Shown: in pieces, positions 1 to 5,611 of the stretch
How the letters are laid out: the number at the start of each line of letters is the position of its first letter
Position numbering within the stretch: the first letter of the stretch is position 1
Assembly: GCA_029858755.1 (NCBI GenBank)
Contig: JAOUEK010000118.1
Span: 1 to 6,560 of the forward strand
Source of the DNA: Thermoleophilia bacterium
Lineage (GTDB): Bacteria > Actinomycetota > Thermoleophilia > Gaiellales > Gaiellaceae
DNA: 6,560 nucleotides
Direction of reading: 5' to 3'
Translations under genes and position numbers: made by a program
Notes under the pieces: generated by a model
Seen by the model: only the letters and a program-made list of their open reading frames with translations
The model's database searches: none
Told to the model about the DNA's origin: nothing

Positions 1-341
1 CGCACTTCCCGCTGGCTCCCGAGCACGACCACCTACAGAACTTCCACAACCATCTGGTGATGCAGGCCGGCGCGTACCAGAACGGCACCTGGGTGGTCGG
101 TGTCGCGAAAGCCGGACGCGAGGAGGGCTGCGACCTGATCGGCGAGAGCGCGATCATCGCGCCGACCGGTGAGATCGTCGCCATGTGCGAGACGCTCGAG
201 GACGAGCTGATCGTCGCCGACTGCGATCTTGACCGCTGCCGGGCGCTGAAGGAGAACATGTTCAACTTCGCGCTGCACAGAGAGCCTCAGCACTACGGCG
301 TGATCACCGAGCGCAAGGGCGCTCAGCCGCCGCCTCGCTGA
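1..341 (+). CDS. N-carbamoyl-D-amino-acid hydrolase-like protein, C-terminal part (5' end outside window)
   Basis: The reading frame is open from base 3 to a TGA at 339-341 and gives the last 112 residues of a carbon-nitrogen hydrolase (nitrilase superfamily). What is seen: QAGAYQNGTWVV, an APTGEIVA segment, TLEDELIVADCDLDRCR, and near the end FNFALHREPQHYGVI. This run of motifs matches, as I recall it, the C-terminal third of bacterial N-carbamoyl-D-amino-acid hydrolases (about 300 residues), cytoplasmic enzymes that split N-carbamoyl-D-amino acids into the D-amino acid, CO2 and ammonia. The Glu-Lys-Cys catalytic residues lie upstream of the window and cannot be checked, so substrate is inferred from similarity only; a related amidase is possible. 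The internal GTG/ATG at 57-62 is not the start, because the conserved HFPLAPEHDHLQNFHNH stretch precedes it in frame. No strong terminator follows; only a loose CTCGTC/GACGAG pair (347-352, 373-378) is visible. Confidence 0.85.
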   Translation, partial: HFPLAPEHDHLQNFHNHLVMQAGAYQNGTWVVGVAKAGREEGCDLIGESAIIAPTGEIVAMCETLEDELIVADCDLDRCRALKENMFNFALHREPQHYGVITERKGAQPPPR

Positions 342-572
342 TCCGCCTCGTCGGTCCTCGGTCGCCGGCGAAGACGAGCGCGTTCGGTTCCACTCGCGCG
401 CCGCTCCATTCGCATCACCGAACCCCACCCTGCTCCAGCCATGCCCGGTGGCATCGAGGCGGCTGCCGCCGACTACGGGTCTGTCGAGCTCCTGCCCAGG
501 CCATGCGGCCGTGGTGAGGCGCACGACACGGGAACGGGTACGTGGGGCTTGACCAGTGTGGTTTGGGGGTGC

Positions 573-594
573 GAACGTTCGTGCCATGCGGCAC
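573..594. repeat. Adjacent palindromes in regulator leader
   Basis: GAACGTTC (573-580) is a perfect 8-bp palindrome, directly followed by GTGCC-ATGC-GGCAC (581-594), a 5-bp stem with a 4-base loop. They lie about 100 bp upstream of the regulator start and could be an operator or part of the leader RNA. Short palindromes are frequent by chance in such GC-rich DNA, so function is unproven. Confidence 0.3.
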
Positions 595-600
595 CTTGTC

Positions 601-627
601 GTCGCGCGCGTGTCGCGCGACTCTTCT
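601..627 (+). terminator. Stem-loop with pyrimidine tail in the regulator leader
   Basis: GTCGCGCG (601-608) and CGCGCGAC (614-621) form a perfect 8-bp stem around the 5-base loop CGTGT, directly followed by TCTTCT. On the plus strand this resembles a weak intrinsic terminator. It lies about 70 bases before the regulator start, so it could stop read-through from upstream, act as an attenuator, or simply be a DNA palindrome bound by a protein. The tail is mixed pyrimidine and not a pure T run. Confidence 0.35.
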
Positions 628-650
628 CCCGGTCGGCAACATGACAGCGG

Positions 651-668
651 TCGAAGCGCGCTCGATGA
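651..668 (+). promoter_or_regulatory. Possible SARP-type heptamer direct repeat
   Basis: TCGAAGC (651-657) and TCGATGA (662-668) are separated by the 4 bases GCGC, so their starts are 11 bp apart, one helical turn. SARP/AfsR-family winged-helix regulators are known to bind heptamer direct repeats at 11-bp spacing, often of TCGAG type. The pair ends about 21 bases before the start codon of just such a regulator, which suggests autoregulation. Only the core TCGA is shared and only two copies are seen, so this is tentative. Confidence 0.3.
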
Positions 669-689
669 GCCGGGTAGGTTGGTCGGCTG

Positions 690-3600
690 ATGGTGTCGTA
701 TCGGGTGTTGGGACCGTTGCGGCTGGGCGAGCGCGACATGGCGTTGCCGCGGCAGGCTCGGGTGTTGCTTGGCGTGTTGTTGCTGCGTGCGAACGAGGTC
801 GTGTCGGCGCAGCGGCTGGCGGACGAGATCTGGGGTGAGCGTCCGCCGGCGAGCTGGATCAACGCGGTGCAGGTGTACGTGTCGAGGGTGCGCAAGGCGT
901 TGGCGGAGGCTGCTGTCGAGGGTGCGCTGGTGCGTCATGGGCCGGGGTACGTGCTCGAGGTGGCGTCGGACGGGGTGGATTGGCTGCGGTTCGAGCGGTT
1001 GTCGCGGGAGGCGGCTGCGCTCGCCGCGTCTGATCCTGCCGCGGCGGCAGGGGTGTTGAGGGAGGCGCTTGGCTTGTGGCGTGGCCCGGTGTTGGACGGG
1101 TTGACGTTCGAGTCGCTGGCGCGGGTCGAGGTGGAGCGGCTCCAGGAGGCGCGGCTGGTCGCGCTCATGCAGCGGGTGGAGCTCGATCTCGCGTTGGGGC
1201 TTCACCTTGAGGTGGTGCCGGAGCTGGAGCAGCTCGTGGCGGAGCATCCGTTGTGGGAGGGGCTGCGCTGTCAGCTGGTGTTGGCGTTGTATCGCTGTGG
1301 CCGTCAGGCGGACGCGTTGGCAGAGTGCCGCCAGACACGCCGGCTGCTCGTCGACGAGCTCGGCTTGGAGCCCAGCGAGGAGCTGCGCAGGCTGGAGCGC
1401 AGTGTTCTGCAGCACGACCCGGCGATCGCGGCGCCGGCCGTGTCCCCGACTGCCGAACCCGGGACGGCGGCTGCGCGTGCGCGCCGACCGGTGACCGCAG
1501 TCTCGGTGACCGTCGCAGGCCCCGGCCTCGACGATCTCGACGAGGAGCTCGTCGATTCGTTGCAGATGGGCGCGCGGCAGCAGGCGCGTGCGGTGCTCGA
1601 GCAGCGTGGCGCACTGATTGTGGAGGCGGGGGCGGGCACGCTGGTGGGGCTGTTCGGGCTGCCCGTGGCGCACGAGGACGATGCGCTGCGTGCGTGTCGG
1701 GCGGCCTCGATCGTTCGCGACCTGTTCGGGGAACGCTCGGATGGTGCCGGTGTTGACGTCAGTGTCGCGGTCGAGTCCGGTGACGTCGTCGTGGGGGACG
1801 GCTCGCCGCGCGGCGGGCTGTTGCAGGTCGTGACGCGATTGGCGGGGTCGGCAGGCTCCGTCGTCCTGGGGCCGCGCGTCCACGGGCTCGTGGGTAAAGG
1901 CGTGAGTGTTCGCACCGAGGACGACCGGGTGTGTCTGGTCGCGGTGCGGCGGGAGGCGGAGGCGATCCCGCGTGATCTCGCGCGGCCGCTCGTCGGGCGT
2001 GAGACGGAGCTCGACACGCTGCGTCGGCGGGTAGAGCGATCGCTGCAAGGGGACGCGGCGTTGATCGTGGTGAGCGGGCCGGCGGGGATCGGGAAGTCGC
2101 GGGTCGTTGCGGAATGCGCCGCGCTGTCAGACGAAGCGGCGGTGCTTCGGACGCGGTGTCTACCGGATGAGGCGGGTGTCGCGTATGCGCCGCTGCGCGA
2201 GCTCGCAGGTCAGTTGCTTGCCGACCGCGGCCGCCGCGGGTTGTTGGGGTTGGTGGCGACGGAGGACGATCCGGACGAGATCATCGCGCGGTTCCTGGTG
2301 CTCGTCGACCCCGAGGAGGAGGCGGTGAGCACCAGTCGTGAGGAGACGTTCCGGGCAGTGTGGAAGGTCTTCGAGGCGCTTGCGCGGGAGCGGCCGCTGC
2401 TGCTCGTTGTCGAGGATCTGCACTGGGCTGAGCCGGTGTTTCTCGATCTGCTGGAGCAGATCGCCACGCTCGACAGTCCGATCGCGATCGTGGGCACAGC
2501 CAGGCCGCGACTGCTGCGAGACCGGCCTGCGTGGGCGGCTGAGCAGCTCCGTTGCTCCGTGCTCGCGGTCGGGCCGCTGCCCGCCGCTGACTGCGACACG
2601 CTGCTCGCTTCGATCTCGAGCGACCCGCTGGAGCAGCGCGTGCGGGCCCGGATCGTCGATGCGAGCGGCGGCAACCCACTGTTCCTCGAACAGCTCGCGG
2701 TGCTCGACGCGGAATGGGCAAGCGGCGCCGGCGCGCCGCCGGTGCCGGCGTCTCTGCGCGGGCTCCTGCTGGCCCGCCTCGACACGCTCAGCGATCAACA
2801 GCGAGCGCTGCTCGAAGTCGCATCCATCCTCCTCGACACCTTCTCCGTCGCCGACCTGGACGCGCTCTCCCCCACTGAAGGTGCGACAACCGCGAGCCCC
2901 ATGGTCGAGGAGCTCGTGCAACGGGGGTTCCTCCGCGCGGCAGGCCCTCCGGGCGCCCACTCGTTCGAGCATCCGCTGATCCGGACGACGGTCTACGAGA
3001 CGCTGCCCAAACGTCGCCGCGCGGAGCTCCACGAGCGCTACGCCGACGTCGTCGAGAAGAGCCAGACTGACGGGGCACCGGACGAGTTGATCGGTCATCA
3101 CCTGGAAAGGGCGTTTCGCGCGCGCCTCGAGGTCACACCCGGCGACACCACGCTCGGCGACCTCGCCGGCCGTGCACGGGAACGCCTCACCGCAGCAGGG
3201 CTCAAGCGCTACGGGCAAGGCGACGTGACAACGGCGGTCAGCCTGCTCGGCCGCGCCCGCGACTGCGTCACCGACGACAGCGAGGTGCCGGCCGCCTTGC
3301 ATCTCGACCTCGGTGAAGCCCTCCGCGAGATCGGCCGGCTCGACGCCGCCGAGACGGAGCTCGATCAAGCGATCGCCGCCGCAGCCGCCGCCGGAGACGA
3401 CACCATGGAATGGCGCTCACGAGCCTCGCTGGTGCGCCTGTTGCTGCAGGTACCGGGACACTCCGCCAGCGACCTGCGAGCCCTCGCCGACCTCGCCCTC
3501 AGCGAGCTCACACGACTCGCTGACAACCAAGGGCTCGCTCTCGCCTGGTGGGTACAGGGATGGCTGACCTGGCTCGACTGTCGTGCCGCCGAGACCGAGC

Positions 3601-4442
3601 GCGCGCTGGCCAAGTCGATCGAGCATGCGCGACTCGCCGGCAACAGCGCACTCGAGGCGAACAGCGTCAACCTCTACCTCGGCGCCGCGTTGTTCGGGCC
3701 GATGCCCGTCACACAAGCGATCGAGCGCTGCCGGGACTTTCGCCGGCGCCACCACGACCGGCAACGCATCGTCGCCTCGAGCGCACGCGCGCTCGCCGTG
3801 CTGCATGCGATGCAGGGCGACTTCGACGAGGCACGGGCACTCGCGGCGCTCGACCGCGATATTCTCACCGAACTGGGGATGCGCTACCAGGCTGCTGCGG
3901 CCGTCGAGGCGTACGGGCTCGTCGAGCTACTCGCCGACGAGCCCGAACGCGCCGAGCACATCGTCCGCGGCGGCTACGAGCAACTGGAACGCATCGGCGA
4001 CACCAACGCGCTCCCCACGATCGCGGCGCTGCTCGGCGAAACACTGGTCGCGCTCGAACGCTACGAGGAAGCAGTCGCGGTCACGGACCACGCCCGCAAG
4101 CACGCCGACACAGGCGATCTCGGCGCCCAGGTGCAGTGGCGCTGCGCCCACGCGAAAGCGCTCGTCCGACGCGGAAACGACAAGCGCGCGCTGCGCCTCA
4201 GCGACGAGGCCGTGCAACTCGCGCAACGCACCGACTTCACCAACCTCCAAGCCGACGCGCTCACCACGCTCGCCGAAGTCCACCGATTGCAGCGCCGCAC
4301 CGCCGACACCACCAGGGCCCTCACCCAGGCCGCAGAGCTCTACAAGAGCAAGGGGAACCTCGTCGCCGGCGCCCGCACCGACGTCCAACTCCGAGCCAGC
4401 CGCCTCGCCACCCACGCAGACGCCGCCGCCAACGTCGGCTGA
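690..4442 (+). CDS. AfsR/SARP-type regulator: winged helix, BTAD, degenerate cyclase-like domain, ATPase, TPR
   Basis: A 1250-residue cytoplasmic signal-integrating transcription factor. Residues 1-95 form an OmpR-type winged helix (YRVLGPL start; RQARVLLGVLLLRANEVVS; NAVQVYVSRVRKAL; RHGPGYVLEV). Residues 97-241 are the BTAD helical domain (FESLARVEVERLQEARLVAL; LVDELGLEPSEELRRLE). Residues 266-418 resemble a class III nucleotide cyclase domain (VFGLP-like LFGLPVAHEDDALRACRAA) but lack both metal-binding aspartates. Residues 432-670 are a STAND/AAA-type ATPase: LVGRETEL, Walker A GPAGIGKS (463-470), Walker B LLLVVEDLHWAEP (570-582), then GNPLFLEQL. The rest is a helical winged segment (about 685-790) and TPR-like repeats (about 820-1245), the usual ligand- or partner-sensing end. 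The start at 690 fits the family N-terminus; GGGTAGG (672-678) is a weak, slightly distant ribosome binding site. Codon choice shifts from G-ending to C-ending along the gene. Its target genes are unknown. Confidence 0.93.
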   Translation: MVSYRVLGPLRLGERDMALPRQARVLLGVLLLRANEVVSAQRLADEIWGERPPASWINAVQVYVSRVRKALAEAAVEGALVRHGPGYVLEVASDGVDWLRFERLSREAAALAASDPAAAAGVLREALGLWRGPVLDGLTFESLARVEVERLQEARLVALMQRVELDLALGLHLEVVPELEQLVAEHPLWEGLRCQLVLALYRCGRQADALAECRQTRRLLVDELGLEPSEELRRLERSVLQHDPAIAAPAVSPTAEPGTAAARARRPVTAVSVTVAGPGLDDLDEELVDSLQMGARQQARAVLEQRGALIVEAGAGTLVGLFGLPVAHEDDALRACRAASIVRDLFGERSDGAGVDVSVAVESGDVVVGDGSPRGGLLQVVTRLAGSAGSVVLGPRVHGLVGKGVSVRTEDDRVCLVAVRREAEAIPRDLARPLVGRETELDTLRRRVERSLQGDAALIVVSGPAGIGKSRVVAECAALSDEAAVLRTRCLPDEAGVAYAPLRELAGQLLADRGRRGLLGLVATEDDPDEIIARFLVLVDPEEEAVSTSREETFRAVWKVFEALARERPLLLVVEDLHWAEPVFLDLLEQIATLDSPIAIVGTARPRLLRDRPAWAAEQLRCSVLAVGPLPAADCDTLLASISSDPLEQRVRARIVDASGGNPLFLEQLAVLDAEWASGAGAPPVPASLRGLLLARLDTLSDQQRALLEVASILLDTFSVADLDALSPTEGATTASPMVEELVQRGFLRAAGPPGAHSFEHPLIRTTVYETLPKRRRAELHERYADVVEKSQTDGAPDELIGHHLERAFRARLEVTPGDTTLGDLAGRARERLTAAGLKRYGQGDVTTAVSLLGRARDCVTDDSEVPAALHLDLGEALREIGRLDAAETELDQAIAAAAAAGDDTMEWRSRASLVRLLLQVPGHSASDLRALADLALSELTRLADNQGLALAWWVQGWLTWLDCRAAETERALAKSIEHARLAGNSALEANSVNLYLGAALFGPMPVTQAIERCRDFRRRHHDRQRIVASSARALAVLHAMQGDFDEARALAALDRDILTELGMRYQAAAAVEAYGLVELLADEPERAEHIVRGGYEQLERIGDTNALPTIAALLGETLVALERYEEAVAVTDHARKHADTGDLGAQVQWRCAHAKALVRRGNDKRALRLSDEAVQLAQRTDFTNLQADALTTLAEVHRLQRRTADTTRALTQAAELYKSKGNLVAGARTDVQLRASRLATHADAAANVG

Positions 4443-4497
4443 GACGCCAGGCAGCCAGGCGACAGCGATCATCAGGCGCGAACCTTCCACCAACGAC

Positions 4498-4517
4498 GGG
4501 GGCGCCTCGGCGCCCCC
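4498..4517. terminator. Strong hairpin between convergent regulator and small ORF
   Basis: GGGGGCGC (4498-4505) and GCGCCCCC (4510-4517) form a perfect 8-bp all-GC stem with a CTCG loop. It lies 55 bases after the regulator's TGA and, read on the minus strand, 43 bases after the TAG of the small ORF at 4560-4628. No T run follows on either strand, which is common for hairpin terminators in high-GC actinobacteria. Its symmetry and position suggest a shared bidirectional terminator. Confidence 0.65.
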
Positions 4518-4559
4518 GGCGAAACACACCGCAGACTCGCGCGCGACCGCGACGTGGAT

Positions 4560-4628
4560 CTACCAGTCCTTCACGCCCCGCGCCGGATCCCAATCCTTCA
4601 CACCGCTGTGAATGCTGATACCCATCAT
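4560..4628 (-). CDS. Candidate 22-residue peptide with duplicated GVKDW
   Basis: On the minus strand an ATG at 4628-4626 opens a 22-codon frame ending in TAG at 4562-4560. The peptide begins MMGISIHS, followed by GVKDW, DPAR and GVKDW at the extreme C-terminus. GGAAAGG (4634-4640, minus strand) lies 5 bases before the first ATG and is a good ribosome binding site; the second ATG follows at once. The two units are coded GGT GTG AAG GAT TGG and GGC GTG AAG GAC TGG, so they differ only at two synonymous third positions, as expected if the peptide is under selection. No signal peptide or membrane segment is visible; the peptide is short, charged and tryptophan-bearing. It faces the regulator gene across a shared hairpin. 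I do not recognise the family. It could be a signalling peptide, a modified-peptide precursor, or a chance ORF on a repeat. No modifying enzyme or exporter is in the window. Confidence 0.45.
   Translation of the reverse strand: MMGISIHSGVKDWDPARGVKDW
4567..4601. repeat. Imperfect direct repeat of about 14 bp
   Basis: TCCTTCAC occurs at 4567-4574 and 4594-4601, 27 bases apart. With flanks the units read CAGTCCTTCACGCC and CAATCCTTCACACC, differing at two positions. On the minus strand these encode the two GVKDW units of the candidate peptide, and 27 bases is exactly nine codons, so the repeat stays in frame. Confidence 0.7.
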
Positions 4629-4650
4629 CCGCACCTTTCCGCTCGACGGC

Positions 4651-4668
4651 CGCTCATACCTTTGAGCG
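4651..4668. repeat. Hairpin in the presumed leader of the small ORF
   Basis: CGCTCA (4651-4656) and TGAGCG (4663-4668) form a 6-bp stem with a 6-base loop. On the minus strand this lies about 25 bases before the small ORF start, just upstream of its ribosome binding site, so it would be in the mRNA leader if transcription starts near 4690. The function is unknown. Confidence 0.35.
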
Positions 4669-4694
4669 TGAGGAGACGATCCCACGCGGCGCTT

Positions 4695-4721
4695 AACGAC
4701 CGCTGAACGGCGCCAGGTTCC
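4695..4721 (-). promoter_or_regulatory. Possible ECF-sigma-type promoter for the small ORF
   Basis: Read on the minus strand, GGAAC (4721-4717) is followed after 18 bases by CGTT (4698-4695). This resembles the GGAA(C/T) and GTT boxes of actinobacterial ECF/SigH/SigR-type promoters. A start near 4688 would give a leader of about 60 bases. The spacing is acceptable, but both boxes are short and the match could be chance. Confidence 0.28.
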
Positions 4722-4728
4722 TGGAGCC
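4709..4728. repeat. Inverted repeat overlapping the possible promoter
   Basis: GGCGCCAGG (4709-4717) and CCTGGAGCC (4720-4728) are inverted copies with one mismatch around a 2-base centre. The repeat covers the GGAAC box of the possible minus-strand promoter, so it could be an operator for the small ORF. Confidence 0.3.
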
Positions 4729-5115
4729 GGCTACCGCCCCGGGGGGAGAGAGCGTCGAGACCGTGCTGGGCGGGCTATGCAGCCGCCACCACCGTGAGCT
4801 GCAACATGCTGCCACCGGCCCGCCCCTGCCGCGGCAACACGGGCGGCGTCGCCGCCGACGCGTTCCAGGCTCTGGCCGGCGTCGTGCATCAGTCTGACGA
4901 ACGTGTCGCAGTGCCGCGGCCCCCGGCCCTCCGAGCTCGAACCACGCTCGGTCGGTTCGACTCCGGCGCCGCTCCGTCAGGCCGATCTCAGCTTCGCGTA
5001 AGCGGCCGTAACGCACAGGAAGGGCGCACCACGGCGGACAGTGGTCACGAGCTCCGTCGTCACCGTGGGGATCAGGGTTGCGGGCGGCATCGTCACCGAC
5101 GGCTTCCTCGCCTCG
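4729..5115. other. Intergenic stretch before the DM13 gene
   Basis: No convincing gene is seen here. Open frames exist on both strands, but their translations are rich in Arg, Ala and Pro and match no family I recognise. The plus-strand frame of the DM13 gene is blocked by TAA at 4999-5001. An AGGAAGGG at 5017-5024 resembles a ribosome binding site, but the next in-frame GTG is 16 bases away. A tRNA T-arm-like stretch (4951-4967) has no matching 5' half. Confidence 0.5.
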
Positions 5116-5548
5116 ATGGCGCGCACCGTGCTCTGGTTCGCGCTCGTGGCCGGCGTCGGCGCGTACCTCGGGTACACGTCGACGACCGACCGCACCGTGG
5201 ACGAGGTGCTCGTCTCCGGGCCTGCGGCGCTCGAGGGCTCGTTCCGCGGGCTCGCGCAACCGACCGAGGGCACGGCGGCCGTCGTCGAGCAGAGCGGCGA
5301 GCTCGTGCTCACGCTCTCCGACTTCCGCACGGGCCCGTGGCCCGACCTGTTCGTCTACGTCGTGCCGGGCTCGTCCTCGGGCGATGACGTCGACGGGGCT
5401 GCGCGGCTCGGGGGGCCCAAAGGTACCAACGGCAACCAGCAGTACGCGATCCGCCGGCCTCGACCTGCCGGGCGGTGCCACGGTCGTCGTCTGGTGCCGC
5501 GCCTTCAGCATCTCCTTCGGCGCCGCCTGGCTTGCCGGGGCCGCCTGA
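5116..5548 (+). pseudogene. DM13-domain membrane-anchored protein, frameshifted
   Basis: From ATG 5116 the frame gives an N-terminal hydrophobic segment (about residues 4-20, TVLWFALVAGVGAYLGY) and then a DM13 domain: ALEGSFRGLAQPTEGTAAVVEQ, LTLSDFRTGPWPDLFVYVVPG, GTNGNQQYAI (residues 103-112). The rest of the domain, AGLDLPGGATVVVWCRAF followed by SISFGAAWLAGAA, is found in another frame from 5453 to TGA 5546-5548. Joining them needs one base removed or two added around 5450-5453; DM13 proteins usually have Ile-Pro here, which favours loss of two bases. The join restores a protein of about 143-144 residues. DM13 is a small extracytoplasmic domain proposed to have a redox role; its conserved Cys is in the shifted part (VVVWC). 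The start suits a short membrane anchor, but no clear ribosome binding site precedes it. A sequencing error would make this an intact gene; little decay is otherwise seen. Confidence 0.75.
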
Positions 5549-5585
5549 CCGCACCCACGGCCGCGATCGGCGCCGCGACCCGCTG

Positions 5586-5611
5586 TAGGCTCAGGCGCAC
5601 CGGAGGTGCCT
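5586..5611 (+). promoter_or_regulatory. -10-like box and ribosome binding site before the 258-residue membrane protein
   Basis: TAGGCT (5586-5591, within TGTAGGCTC) resembles an actinobacterial -10 hexamer, with no clear -35. GGAGGT (5602-5607) is a near-ideal ribosome binding site 4 bases before ATG 5612. It decides this start over the in-frame GTG at 5606, which lies inside the binding site. A promoter here would give a leader of only about 15 bases. Confidence 0.4.

Larger units (their letters stand above)
342..689. other. Intergenic leader between hydrolase and regulator
   Basis: This 348-base stretch has short open frames on both strands, but none shows a recognisable protein, a convincing ribosome binding site, or codon use unlike random high-GC sequence. 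It holds, in order, a 10-bp palindrome at 362-371, the perfect palindrome GAACGTTC at 573-580, a small GTGCC/GGCAC hairpin at 581-594, a larger stem-loop at 601-621, and paired TCGA heptamers at 651-668. From about 540 onward the sequence becomes strikingly G-rich on the plus strand, like the first half of the following gene. A TTGACC at 549-554 resembles a -35 box but has no credible -10 partner. Confidence 0.6.

Noticed and set aside
549..554. TTGACC as a -35 box for the regulator
   Set aside because: No -10-like hexamer is found 16-19 bases downstream, so the match is treated as chance.
33..2048. 671-codon open frame on the minus strand
   Set aside because: It runs antisense through the hydrolase end, the leader and the clear BTAD and cyclase-like domains of the regulator. 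Its translation is rich in Arg, Pro and His and matches no family I recognise, as expected of a shadow frame in GC-rich DNA.
2160..3368. 402-codon open frame on the minus strand
   Set aside because: It is antisense to the ATPase and helical part of the regulator, whose Walker motifs are unmistakable on the plus strand; this frame shows no domain.
3548..4618. Long plus-strand frames overlapping the regulator's 3' end (also 3583-4611)
   Set aside because: They are out-of-frame shadows with Arg/Pro/Ser-rich low-complexity translations, while the true frame shows TPR-like helices up to 4442.
4951..4974. tRNA T-arm-like sequence (GTCGG, loop TTCGACT, CCGGC)
   Set aside because: The T-stem pairs well, but there is no matching 5' acceptor strand, D-arm or anticodon arm at the right distance upstream and no CCA end. 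It could be a remnant of a tRNA 3' end, but nothing else supports an integration site.
5041..5043. GTG 5041 as an upstream start for the DM13 protein
   Set aside because: The purine-rich site at 5017-5024 is 16 bases away, too far, and ATG 5116 places the hydrophobic anchor at the N-terminus as expected for this protein type. It is not fully excluded.
4794..5387. 197-codon plus-strand frame
   Set aside because: It overlaps the DM13 domain in a different frame, has no ribosome binding site, and is Arg/Gly-rich with no recognisable motif.
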